Positions 1-6,547 of a stretch of DNA of 10,161 bases are shown piece by piece (positions within the stretch are counted from its first letter, which is position 1; every line of letters starts with the position of its first letter). The notes beneath the pieces are model-generated. The model worked only from the letters and a program-made list of their open reading frames with translations. It was not told the origin of the DNA and did no database searches. Origin of the DNA: Methylococcus sp. UBA6136. Its GTDB lineage: Bacteria > Pseudomonadota > Gammaproteobacteria > Methylococcales > Methylococcaceae. Location: positions 1 through 10,161 of the forward strand of contig DIVI01000096.1 in NCBI GenBank assembly GCA_002423305.1, read 5' to 3'. The position numbers and the translations under genes are program-made.

Positions 1-535
1 TGATGCCCACCTGGCTCACTGGCCTGTGCGGATCTGGAGTCGCCAACATCACGGGATGGTCAAGCACCTCGGCCAGACGATGCTGCAATGCCAATGCACT
101 CAGCGGTGGGACCAGACATCCTCGCACCCCGGTCGGTCTACCCTGGTAGTCGCCGAAAGCAGCGAGGTCGGTCAGCCCCAGCGGGTTGGCAAGGCTCGCT
201 GCATTGCCTATTTCCAGATGCGCATCCAAGGGAAGATGGTACGCAAACAGGTTGATGTTATGGCGAACCAAAGGGAAAACACGCCGAGCAAAGGGCCCCG
301 TCAGCGTTCTTGGGCCGTGAAATGACCAGAACAACCCATGGTGGACAACCAGTGCCTGAGCCCCACGATCGGCCGCCTCCTGGATAGAATGCACCGTCGC
401 CGAAACCGCAAAGGCGATCCGGTCGATCAATTCGGTACCTTCAACCTGCAAGCCATTCGGACCGTAATCGGCAAATTGACCGACATCGAGCAACCGCTCA
501 AAAAATTGATTCAGATCATCGCGTGTTGCACTCAT
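1..535 (-). CDS. Nif3/YbgI-family dinuclear metal-centre protein (3' end cut by window edge)
   Basis: Reading the minus strand from the ATG at 535 gives 178 residues with no stop before the edge. Family members of about 250 residues imply that roughly the last 70 are missing. Visible hallmarks are YGPNGLQVEG (residues 24-33), the paired histidines of HHGLFW (H65, H66) and YHLPLDAH (H100, D104). By analogy with E. coli YbgI these are the N-terminal half of the ligands for two metal ions; the C-terminal His/Glu ligands would lie outside. The family forms toroidal hexamers and has no firmly settled reaction. The label 'GTP cyclohydrolase 1 type 2' seen in databases is weakly founded. The start overlaps the thiD stop as ATGA (535-532), and a GAGGA ribosome site lies inside the end of thiD (549-545), so translational coupling is likely. 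Family assignment is sure; function is not. Confidence 0.93.
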   Translation of the reverse strand, partial: MSATRDDLNQFFERLLDVGQFADYGPNGLQVEGTELIDRIAFAVSATVHSIQEAADRGAQALVVHHGLFWSFHGPRTLTGPFARRVFPLVRHNINLFAYHLPLDAHLEIGNAASLANPLGLTDLAAFGDYQGRPTGVRGCLVPPLSALALQHRLAEVLDHPVMLATPDPHRPVSQVGI

Positions 536-1341
536 TCGTGAGTTTCCTCGGTTGTTTTCATGGCACCTGAACTCAAACAACGCTGCGGCAGTCGCTGACC
601 TCGACCTACCGCATAGCCGTTGTGCAAGGCCTCCCAGGTGAACCTTTGCGCCGCAGCCACCGCCCCCGCCATCGGCAGTCCTCGGGCCAGCCCGGCAGCC
701 AGCGCCGAGGCCAGCGTGCAGCCGGAACCATGATAACTTTCGCGCAAGCGCGGCCACCGGCCATCAACCCGCCCTGCTTCGCTGTACCAACGGTTTACCA
801 CTTCTTTCCCATCCTCATGGGTTCCGGTCAGCACAACATGCGGGCATCCCATCGCTCTCAGCGCCGAGGCACAGTCATCAGGCTCCTGTCGGCCGCTCAA
901 CCGACTCGCTTCCGGTGTGTTGGGCGTCACTACTAGTGATCGGGGGATAACCTGGGACACCAAAACCCGCATCAACCGCTCGCTGGCCAGCGGATGACCG
1001 CCCCCCGCCGCCAGAATCGGATCCAGTACCACAGGAAACGGTCCTGCCTCATCCAGCAGGGTCACCACAGCCTCAGCCATGTCGGCGCTTCCCAGCAGAC
1101 CAATTTTGACTACCGTGACGGGCAGATCCGCCATCAAACAGCGGGCTTGAGCGAGAAAGTTCTCCGGATTTTGCGGATAAACCTGCTTCACATCGCCGGT
1201 ATCCTGCGTCGTCAGGGCGGTGACAATGGTGGCAGGATGGCAACCGCAAGCCCGCAGCGTCTCGATATCCGCCTGAAGACCGGCACCGCCGGTGGGGTCA
1301 TGACCCGACAGACACAATACAACCGGGGGATGAAGCGACAT
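532..1341 (-). CDS. thiD: Hydroxymethylpyrimidine / phosphomethylpyrimidine kinase
   Basis: A 269-residue ribokinase-fold enzyme of thiamine synthesis. ThiD phosphorylates HMP and then HMP-P to HMP-PP, the pyrimidine half joined by ThiE. Visible motifs are GHDPTGGAG near the N-terminus (13-21), the substrate-side glutamine in TALTTQDTG (Q46), VVLDPILAAGGG (104-115), and the anion-hole/catalytic segment YHGSGCT with C208. It matches the Pseudomonas-type ThiD subgroup better than the E. coli protein: KIGLLGS replaces KIGMLAE, and VLTGTH stands where E. coli has a lysine-containing MKGGH. Activity on both HMP and HMP-P is therefore inferred rather than shown. The ATG at 1341 gives a normal N-terminus and has a modest upstream AGCAGGG. 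No TPP riboswitch consensus is visible upstream. Its last codons contain the ribosome site for the downstream Nif3-family gene. Confidence 0.93.
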   Translation of the reverse strand: MSLHPPVVLCLSGHDPTGGAGLQADIETLRACGCHPATIVTALTTQDTGDVKQVYPQNPENFLAQARCLMADLPVTVVKIGLLGSADMAEAVVTLLDEAGPFPVVLDPILAAGGGHPLASERLMRVLVSQVIPRSLVVTPNTPEASRLSGRQEPDDCASALRAMGCPHVVLTGTHEDGKEVVNRWYSEAGRVDGRWPRLRESYHGSGCTLASALAAGLARGLPMAGAVAAAQRFTWEALHNGYAVGRGQRLPQRCLSSGAMKTTEETHE

Positions 1342-1511
1342 GCGAGGCCCTGCTCAATAAAAGAAGCAGTTTCCCATAGCCGCATGAAGAGCCCAAGCCG
1401 GTGCGTTGAAACGCTGCCGTTGCCCCGAGTCTGAGCAGAGTTCGGCATGGCCGTTGACAGTATCCAAGTGCCTCGGTACTTTTACACGCTTGCCCGCGAA
1501 CCCTCGCACCC
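1342..1511. promoter_or_regulatory. Divergent spacer between thiD and alaC
   Basis: This 170-base non-coding gap must hold the promoters for both the leftward thiD-nif3 pair and the rightward alaC-hom-thrC operon. The plus-strand promoter is recognisable and listed separately. I could not pick a convincing minus-strand -35/-10 pair. A short inverted repeat, TCTGAGCAGA, lies near 1430. The TPP-riboswitch core (CUGAGA with ACCCUUUGAACCUGAUC) was looked for on the minus strand and not found. Confidence 0.6.
1454..1482 (+). promoter_or_regulatory. Candidate sigma-70 promoter of alaC-hom-thrC
   Basis: A perfect -35 hexamer TTGACA (1454-1459) is followed after exactly 17 bases by TACTTT (1477-1482), which matches the -10 consensus at three of six positions. 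The predicted transcription start near 1489 gives a leader of only about 23 bases before the alaC ATG at 1512. No Shine-Dalgarno sequence is seen in that leader. The -35 and spacing are strong and the -10 is weak. Confidence 0.55.
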
Positions 1512-2723
1512 ATGAGCCATAAAATCTCCGAGTCCAGGATGGAAGAATTCCAACGCATCAAACGGCTGCCGCCCTACGTATTCAATATCGTCAATGAGCT
1601 CAAGGCCAAGCAGCGGGCAGACGGGGTCGACATCATCGATTTCGGCATGGGCAACCCGGATCGCGCCACGCCGCAGCACATCGTCGACAAGCTGATCGAA
1701 GTCTCCCAAAAAGGTACGGCGCACCGCTATTCGGTTTCCAAGGGCATCATCCGCCTGCGCAAGGCCATTTGCGGCTGGTACGAGCGCCGTTTCGGCGTGG
1801 AGCTTGATCCGGACTCTCAGGCCATTGTCACCATCGGCTCGAAGGAAGGTCTCGCACACCTGGCCATGGCCACCATGGGGCCGGGTGACGCTGCCCTCGT
1901 CCCCAATCCGGCCTATCCGATCCACCCCTACGGCTTCGTGCTCGCCGGTGCGGACGTGCGCCATGTCCCGTTGACCCCAGACGTGGACTTCTTCGAGGAA
2001 CTGGAAAAGGCCATCAAGACGTCCTGGCCAAAACCGAAAATGCTCGTGCTGAACTTTCCGGGCAACCCGACCACGCAATGCGTAGATCTGGAGTTCTTCG
2101 AGAAAGTCATTGCCCTAGCCCGCGAGTACAAGATTTGGGTGGTGCACGATATCGCCTACGCGGACATCGTCTTCGACGGTTACGTCGCTCCCTCCATCCT
2201 CCAGGTACCCGGGGCTACCGATGTCGCGGTGGAATTCTTTACCCTGTCCAAAAGTTACAACATGCCCGGCTGGCGCGTCGGGTTCATGTGCGGCAACCGC
2301 GAATTGGTTGCTGCTCTCGGCCGCATCAAGTCCTATCTCGACTACGGCACTTTCGCACCCATTCAGGTCGCCGCCATCACGGCACTGGAAGGGCCACAGG
2401 ACTGTGTCCAGGAGATCTGCGACATCTACCGCGGACGGCGGGACGTGCTCTGGTCCTCGTTGCACAGCATTGGCTGGGAGATCGAGAAACCCAAGGCCAC
2501 CATGTTCATGTGGGCGCCCATTCCCGAGCAGTACCGGCACCTCGGTTCGCTGGAATTCGCCAAGAAAATGTTGCTGGAAGCCCAGGTCGCCGTCTCGCCA
2601 GGGATCGGCTTTGGCGAATTTGGCGACGATCACGTACGTTTCAGCCTAATCGAAAACGAACATCGGACCCGCCAGGCCGTGCGCGGGATCAAGAACATGA
2701 TGCGCAAGGACAGCGCATTCTGA
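1512..2723 (+). CDS. alaC: AlaC/YfdZ-type PLP-dependent aminotransferase
   Basis: A 403-residue class I/II (fold type I) aminotransferase, closely resembling E. coli AlaC along its whole length. Seen are the start-proximal RIKRLPPYVF, the cofactor-binding NFPGNPTT (181-188), VVHDIAYADI with D213 (pyridine nitrogen) and Y216, the Schiff-base lysine K247 in TLSKSYNMPGWR, and the substrate-carboxylate arginine R376 in HVRFSL. E. coli AlaC makes alanine from pyruvate and glutamate. Here the gene heads an operon with hom and thrC, an arrangement common in proteobacteria, so a role tied to aspartate-family amino acids is also possible. The ATG at 1512 gives a tail like that of E. coli AlaC. An internal ATG at 1539-1541 is the only nearby alternative. 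No clear ribosome site precedes either strongly. Family assignment is very sure; substrate is inferred. Confidence 0.94.
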   Translation: MSHKISESRMEEFQRIKRLPPYVFNIVNELKAKQRADGVDIIDFGMGNPDRATPQHIVDKLIEVSQKGTAHRYSVSKGIIRLRKAICGWYERRFGVELDPDSQAIVTIGSKEGLAHLAMATMGPGDAALVPNPAYPIHPYGFVLAGADVRHVPLTPDVDFFEELEKAIKTSWPKPKMLVLNFPGNPTTQCVDLEFFEKVIALAREYKIWVVHDIAYADIVFDGYVAPSILQVPGATDVAVEFFTLSKSYNMPGWRVGFMCGNRELVAALGRIKSYLDYGTFAPIQVAAITALEGPQDCVQEICDIYRGRRDVLWSSLHSIGWEIEKPKATMFMWAPIPEQYRHLGSLEFAKKMLLEAQVAVSPGIGFGEFGDDHVRFSLIENEHRTRQAVRGIKNMMRKDSAF

Positions 2724-2732
2724 TCGACACCG

Positions 2733-2750
2733 CCTGCCGCACAAGGCAGG
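2733..2750 (+). other. Small hairpin in the alaC-hom gap
   Basis: CCTGCC (2733-2738) and GGCAGG (2745-2750) form a perfect 6-bp stem around the loop GCACAA. It sits 8 bases upstream of the hom ribosome site and has no T-tract, so it is unlikely to be a terminator. It could affect mRNA processing or initiation at hom, or mean nothing. Confidence 0.4.
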
Positions 2751-2758
2751 AAACCCAT

Positions 2759-2773
2759 GAGGATAACCCTTTG
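2759..2773 (+). promoter_or_regulatory. Ribosome binding site that fixes the TTG start of hom
   Basis: GAGGA (2759-2763) lies 7 bases before the TTG at 2771-2773, ideal spacing. The frame downstream begins with the expected homoserine dehydrogenase N-terminus (KPVNIGLLGLG). No in-frame ATG or GTG exists near this point. The ATG at 2757 is out of frame and opens only a five-codon reading (MRITL) whose TGA overlaps the TTG. Confidence 0.75.
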
Positions 2774-4081
2774 AAACCCGTAAATATCGGCCTGTTGGGA
2801 CTCGGGACCGTAGGCGGCGGAACCGTCAGCGTTCTCAAGCGCAATGCCAGCGAGATCACCCGCCGTGGCGGACGCGAAATCAAGATCAGCGCCGCGTCGG
2901 CTCGCGACATCAGTCGCGCCCGCCTCTGCAACACGCAAGGCATCCGGCTGACGACCGACTCCTTCGACATCGTTAACGATCCGGACATCGACATTGTCGT
3001 CGAGCTGATCGGCGGCCTTAGCCCGGCCAAGGAGTTGGTCCTGGCCGCACTGGAAAACGGCAAGCATGTCGTCACCGCCAACAAGGCACTGATCGCCCTG
3101 CACGGCAACGAAATTTTTGCCAAGGCGCGCGAAAAAGGCCTGATGGTGGCCTTCGAGGCCGCCGTAGCCGGTGGCATTCCTATCATCAAGGCCATCCGAG
3201 AGGGTTTGGCCGGCAACACGGTGGAATGGCTGGCCGGCATCATCAACGGCACCTGCAACTTCATCCTGACGGAGATGCGCGACAAGGGCCGCGACTTTGC
3301 CGACGTGCTGAGCGAAGCCCAGGCGCTGGGCTATGCCGAAGCCGACCCGACCTTTGACGTGGAAGGTATCGACGCCGCGCACAAATTGACCATCCTCGCC
3401 TCCATCGCGTTCGGTATCCCGCTGCAATTCGACAAGGTTTACGTCGAGGGCATCACCGGTATCACCGCCATGGATGTGAACTACGCCGAGGCGCTCGGCT
3501 ACCGAATCAAGCTGCTGGGCATTGCCCGACGCGCCGGCAACGGTATCGAACTGCGCATTCATCCCACTTTGATCCCGGAGCGACGGCTGATTGCCAACGT
3601 CGACGGCGTCATGAATGCCGTGCTAGTGAAGGGCGACGCCGTCGGACCAACGCTTTATTACGGCGCGGGCGCCGGTGCTGAACCCACCGCCTCCTCCGTG
3701 GTAGCGGACATCATCGACGTCGTGCGCACACTGACCTCGGACCCCGAGAACCGAGTACCGCACCTGGCCTTTCAGCCGGGCGCCATCGCGGACATGCCGA
3801 TCCTGCCCATCAGCGAGGTCGAAACCGCCTATTACCTCCGTCTTAGCGCCAGCGACCAGCCGGGTGTGCTGGCCGATGTCACCCGCATCCTCGCCGACCT
3901 GGGCATCAGCATCGAAGCAATCCTGCAGAAGGAACCGCCGCCCGGTGAGTCTCAGCTGCCCGTGATCCTGCTGACCCACAAAGTGCGCGAGCATGACATG
4001 GATCAGGCGATTGCCCGCATCGAAGCACTGCCCACCATCGGTGGATCGGTCAAGCGGATACGAATGGAAACGCTGGGATAG
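2771..4081 (+). CDS. hom: Homoserine dehydrogenase, ACT-domain type
   Basis: A 436-residue enzyme reducing aspartate semialdehyde to homoserine with NAD(P)H, the branch point to threonine and methionine. The order is a Rossmann domain with GLGTVGGG (10-17), the conserved TANK (K105), the AAVAGGIPII segment (130-139), the dimer/catalytic domain with INGTCNF (158-164) and DPTFDVEGIDAAHK (D201 and K205, the usual catalytic pair), then a C-terminal ACT domain from about 355 (YYLRLSASDQPGVLADVTRI). ACT domains in this family usually bind threonine for feedback inhibition. The length is normal for stand-alone Hom, with no fused aspartokinase. The start is TTG, supported by a good ribosome site. The open frame extends far upstream through alaC, but that part is a shadow. 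It lies 47 bases after alaC and 46 before thrC, so one transcript is likely. Confidence 0.95.
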   Translation: MKPVNIGLLGLGTVGGGTVSVLKRNASEITRRGGREIKISAASARDISRARLCNTQGIRLTTDSFDIVNDPDIDIVVELIGGLSPAKELVLAALENGKHVVTANKALIALHGNEIFAKAREKGLMVAFEAAVAGGIPIIKAIREGLAGNTVEWLAGIINGTCNFILTEMRDKGRDFADVLSEAQALGYAEADPTFDVEGIDAAHKLTILASIAFGIPLQFDKVYVEGITGITAMDVNYAEALGYRIKLLGIARRAGNGIELRIHPTLIPERRLIANVDGVMNAVLVKGDAVGPTLYYGAGAGAEPTASSVVADIIDVVRTLTSDPENRVPHLAFQPGAIADMPILPISEVETAYYLRLSASDQPGVLADVTRILADLGISIEAILQKEPPPGESQLPVILLTHKVREHDMDQAIARIEALPTIGGSVKRIRMETLG

Positions 4082-4127
4082 ACCTCGCATCCCGATATCA
4101 CACCCGACGCACACGGAATCACCTTAC

Positions 4128-5270
4128 ATGACCCAAGCCACCCGCTACACCGGCCTCATCGACAAATATCGCAACCGCCTGCCAGTCGCCCCAGAAACCC
4201 CGGCGGTCAGCCTTAACGAAGGCAACACGCCGCTGATTCAGCTCGTCAATATTCCCCGGCTGATCGGCAAGAACGTTGAGCTGTTCGTGAAATTCGAGGG
4301 CCTGAACCCCACCGGCTCGTTCAAGGATCGCGGCATGACCATGGCGGTGACCAAGGCGGTCGAATCCGGCAGTCGGGCAATCGTCTGCGCCTCCACTGGC
4401 AACACCTCGGCAGCGGCGGCGGCTTATGCGGCCCGCGCCGGCATCACCTGTTTCGTGCTGATTCCAGACGGCAAGATTGCGCTCGGCAAGCTAGCGCAGG
4501 CCATGATTCATGGCGCCAAGGTGTTGCAGATTCAGGGCAATTTCGACGACGGCATGCGACTGGTGAAGGAAATCGCCGACCACGCACCAGTGACCATCGT
4601 CAACTCCATCAATCCGTTCCGCCTGCAAGGTCAGAAGACTGCGTCCTTCGAGATCATCGAAGCGCTGGGCCGCGCACCGGATTACCACTGCCTGCCGGTC
4701 GGGAACGCCGGCAACATCACCGCACACTGGATCGGCTACACCGAGGCGACCTGCGCGCCCGGCCACAAACCAACCGATGCCTGCGCCTTCTGCCACGGCG
4801 ACTGCCAGTACACCGCCATCGGCAAGCTCTGCAACAATCGCCCGGTCATGGTCGGCTACCAGGCCGCCGGCGCGGCGCCATTCCTGCGCGGTCATATGGT
4901 CGACGAACCGGAAACCATTGCGACCGCCATCCGCATCGGCCACCCGCAATCCTGGGATCAGGCCTGGACCGCCAGCCGCGAATCCGGCGGGTGGTTCGAC
5001 GAGTTGACCGACGCCGAAATTCTGGCCACGCAAAAAATGCTGTCGGAGAAGGAAGGTATCTTTTGCGAACCCGCCTCCGCGACCTCCGTTGCCGGCGTCC
5101 TGCGCGACCTAAAAACCGGCAAGCTGCCCGAAGGCAAGACCATTGTGTGTACTCTCACCGGTAATGGCCTCAAGGACCCGGACACTGCCATCGGCCAATG
5201 CGACATCCAGCCCAGCAAGGTTCCCGCGACCCTGGACGCTGTCAAGGGCGCCATATTGGCCGTGATGTAG
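4128..5270 (+). CDS. thrC: Threonine synthase with a cysteine-rich insert
   Basis: A 380-residue fold type II PLP enzyme converting O-phosphohomoserine to threonine. Seen are NEGNTPL (30-36), the PLP lysine K66 in NPTGSFKDRG, CASTGNTSAAAAAY (87-100), the phosphate-cradling PVGNAGNITAHW (190-201), GYQAAGAAP (243-251), ATAIRIGHP and GIFCEPASA. It matches the short Bacillus/Thermus-like class of about 350 residues rather than the long Pseudomonas or yeast form. Between about residues 204 and 238, where relatives as I recall them have a short linker, it carries extra sequence with five cysteines (C209, C219, C222, C226, C235) and two histidines (H213, H223). The ATG at 4128 gives the normal N-terminus; the frame upstream of it overlaps hom and is not used. 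The ribosome site is weak. It is the last gene of the operon. Confidence 0.95.
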   Translation: MTQATRYTGLIDKYRNRLPVAPETPAVSLNEGNTPLIQLVNIPRLIGKNVELFVKFEGLNPTGSFKDRGMTMAVTKAVESGSRAIVCASTGNTSAAAAAYAARAGITCFVLIPDGKIALGKLAQAMIHGAKVLQIQGNFDDGMRLVKEIADHAPVTIVNSINPFRLQGQKTASFEIIEALGRAPDYHCLPVGNAGNITAHWIGYTEATCAPGHKPTDACAFCHGDCQYTAIGKLCNNRPVMVGYQAAGAAPFLRGHMVDEPETIATAIRIGHPQSWDQAWTASRESGGWFDELTDAEILATQKMLSEKEGIFCEPASATSVAGVLRDLKTGKLPEGKTIVCTLTGNGLKDPDTAIGQCDIQPSKVPATLDAVKGAILAVM

Positions 5271-5458
5271 TGGTTATCAGCAAATCCGTAATCATGAAGA
5301 ATCATTTGCCAGGGTTCGAAACCCATCGTAGCGCCAAGACGGGTCTACTCGACTTGTCGACAACGCCGCAGATCAGACCCTGGTTACGATTGCCTGCTGC
5401 TGCAATGCCAACTTTGTGGCATGCCCATCCTGCCACCCCTCAAAGTAACCTGAGTGCC
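5271..5458. other. Non-coding spacer with three inverted repeats
   Basis: Between thrC and the lipoprotein gene lie three perfect inverted repeats: GGGTT/AACCC with a 3-base loop (5312-5324), GGGTCT/AGACCC enclosing about 28 bases (5341-5380) with TCGACTTGTCGA inside it, and ATGCCA/TGGCAT with a 6-base loop (5405-5422). None is followed by a T-tract, so none is a textbook intrinsic terminator. They may help end the thrC transcript or act in the leader of the lipoprotein mRNA. The thrC frame stops at 5270; the frame that stays open across this spacer has no recognisable product before 5459. Confidence 0.5.
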
Positions 5459-5749
5459 ATGTTCAGAATCACCGCTATTGTTGGCCTGAGCCTGCTATCC
5501 GCCTGCGCATCAGACGAACCCCTGCCCAGCCCAAAACCGACCCCCTTATCCGGCGAACAAATCCTGCGCGAAAGCCAGGGTATGGCCCAGTTGGGCGAGC
5601 GTTACAAACAGGGTGAGAGCCTGATGCACGAGGGGGAAAGCCAAGTCGACCAGGGCAAAAAACTGATGGCTGAGGGTCAGCGCATGATCGCAGACGGCAA
5701 GCGAATCATGCGCGAGGCTGAGCAAGGCTATGGTGAAATCAAAAAGTAG
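5459..5749 (+). CDS. Small outer-membrane lipoprotein with glycine heptad repeats
   Basis: A 96-residue protein I do not recognise by name. Residues 1-15 form a short lipoprotein signal (M-F-R, then a hydrophobic run) ending in the lipobox LSAC, so C16 would be lipidated. Alanine at +2 predicts sorting to the outer membrane. A Pro-rich linker (about 21-29) follows. From 52 on there are five back-to-back heptads with glycine at 52, 59, 66, 73 and 80, two hydrophobic residues at heptad positions 4 and 5, and an acidic or Gln residue before each next glycine; alanine replaces glycine at 87. This predicts an amphipathic helix or coiled coil. It ends in IKK. The ATG at 5459 is preferred over the in-frame ATG at 5405 because it puts the signal peptide at the very N-terminus. 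The function is unknown. Confidence 0.82.
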   Translation: MFRITAIVGLSLLSACASDEPLPSPKPTPLSGEQILRESQGMAQLGERYKQGESLMHEGESQVDQGKKLMAEGQRMIADGKRIMREAEQGYGEIKK

Positions 5750-5769
5750 CCTTTATCTGCCCCCGTTCT

Positions 5770-6108
5770 TCAAGCCTTCTTTAGAAAAAACGCCTTGAGC
5801 ATGTAGCTGACGCCGTCGATCTTGCAGTCCACTTCATGGTCGCCGTCGCGCAGGCGAATGTTCTTGGCCTTGGCGCCTTTCTTGAGGGTGATCGAGGAGC
5901 CTTTCACTTTCAGATCCTTGATCAGCAACACAGAGTCACCGTCGGCCAGTGGTGTCCCGTTGGAATCCTTGACGACCGTATCGCCTTCCCCGTCGGCATC
6001 TGCCGCGCCGGCCAACGGCCATTCGTGAAAGCAATCGGGACAGACGAAGTTTGATCCGTCGGAATAGGCATTTTCCATTCCGCAAACGGGGCAGGCAGGT
6101 GTAGTCAT
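5770..6108 (-). CDS. yjdM: YjdM/PhnA-family zinc-ribbon protein
   Basis: A 112-residue protein matching E. coli YjdM (formerly PhnA) over its full length. An N-terminal zinc ribbon has CPVC (C6, C9) and CPDC (C23, C26). After an acidic linker comes the conserved C-terminal domain with VKDSNGTPLADGDSV, IKDLKVKGSS and NIRLRDGDHEVDCKIDG. Despite the old name 'alkylphosphonate uptake protein', the family is not part of the C-P lyase pathway and its role is unsettled. Phosphonoacetate hydrolase, also called PhnA, is a different protein. It starts 20 bases after the queF stop on the same strand, so the two are probably co-transcribed. No clear ribosome site precedes the ATG. It converges on the lipoprotein gene with a 20-base gap that shows no terminator hairpin. 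Confidence 0.93.
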   Translation of the reverse strand: MTTPACPVCGMENAYSDGSNFVCPDCFHEWPLAGAADADGEGDTVVKDSNGTPLADGDSVLLIKDLKVKGSSITLKKGAKAKNIRLRDGDHEVDCKIDGVSYMLKAFFLKKA

Positions 6109-6128
6109 GAGGGAGTCCGCGGTTGTAA

Positions 6129-6518
6129 TCAGGGGAGTTGAACGACGGCGGGCGGTTGCCAGCCGGGCTTCCGATGCTCAGCGACGACAGCAGTGTAAAC
6201 GCCGCCGCGCACATTGAAGCGAGCGGTCAGGCGCATGAAGCGTGGCTGGGTAGCGGCAACTAGATCATCCAGGATGCGGTTGGTGATAGCCTCGTGGAAG
6301 GCGCCTTCATCACGGTATGACCAGACATACAGCTTGAGTGACTTGAGTTCCACGCACTTCTCATCGGGCACATATTCAAGATGCAGTGTGGCGAAATCCG
6401 GCTGACCGGTCTTGGGGCATAAACAGGTGAACTCCGGCATATCAATGCGGATAGTGAAATCGCGATCCCGCTGGGGATTATCGAAGGTTTCGAGGGTTTT
6501 ACTGGGTTGAGTGGTCAT
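6129..6518 (-). CDS. queF: NADPH-dependent preQ0 (7-cyano-7-deazaguanine) reductase
   Basis: A 129-residue one-domain (unimodal) QueF of the tunnelling fold. It reduces the nitrile of preQ0 to the amine preQ1, the last free-base step of queuosine synthesis for tRNA. Key residues by analogy with B. subtilis QueF are the nucleophile C34 in FTCLCPKTGQPDF, D41, and the ELKSLKLYVWSYRDEGAFHE block (58-76) typical of the QueF motif, including H75 and E76. The ATG at 6518 is chosen because TQPSKTLETF begins short gammaproteobacterial QueFs as I recall them. A TTG at 6539 would add seven residues, and neither has a good ribosome site. It is upstream of yjdM by 20 bases, and divergent from smc. A hairpin in its leader may attenuate it. 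Confidence 0.94.
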   Translation of the reverse strand: MTTQPSKTLETFDNPQRDRDFTIRIDMPEFTCLCPKTGQPDFATLHLEYVPDEKCVELKSLKLYVWSYRDEGAFHEAITNRILDDLVAATQPRFMRLTARFNVRGGVYTAVVAEHRKPGWQPPAVVQLP

Positions 6519-6547
6519 GATGGCTTGGGTCAGAATCAAGAGAAAGG

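Noticed and set aside
26..541. Two plus-strand open frames (26-325 and 338-541)
   Set aside because: They are opposite the Nif3/YbgI-family gene, whose minus-strand frame has clear conserved motifs and runs off the window edge.
1342..1511. TPP riboswitch upstream of thiD
   Set aside because: The conserved CUGAGA and ACCCUUUGAACCUGAUC elements are not present in order on the minus strand; only a partial CTCAGA-like match occurs.
2078..2770. Long plus-strand open frame overlapping alaC and running into hom
   Set aside because: It is the upstream extension of the hom frame. It overlaps alaC, its translation is Arg/His-rich with no family resemblance, and hom has its own ribosome site and TTG start.
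2630..3562. 310-codon minus-strand open frame opposite hom
   Set aside because: Antisense shadow in GC-rich DNA; the hom frame on the other strand is fully supported by motifs.
5405..5458. Upstream start for the lipoprotein at the ATG of 5405
   Set aside because: It would put 18 polar residues ahead of the signal peptide, whereas the ATG at 5459 gives a compact lipoprotein signal ending in LSAC.
5750..5769. Bidirectional terminator between the lipoprotein gene and yjdM
   Set aside because: The 20-base gap has no stable inverted repeat; the A-rich run next to it lies inside yjdM coding sequence.
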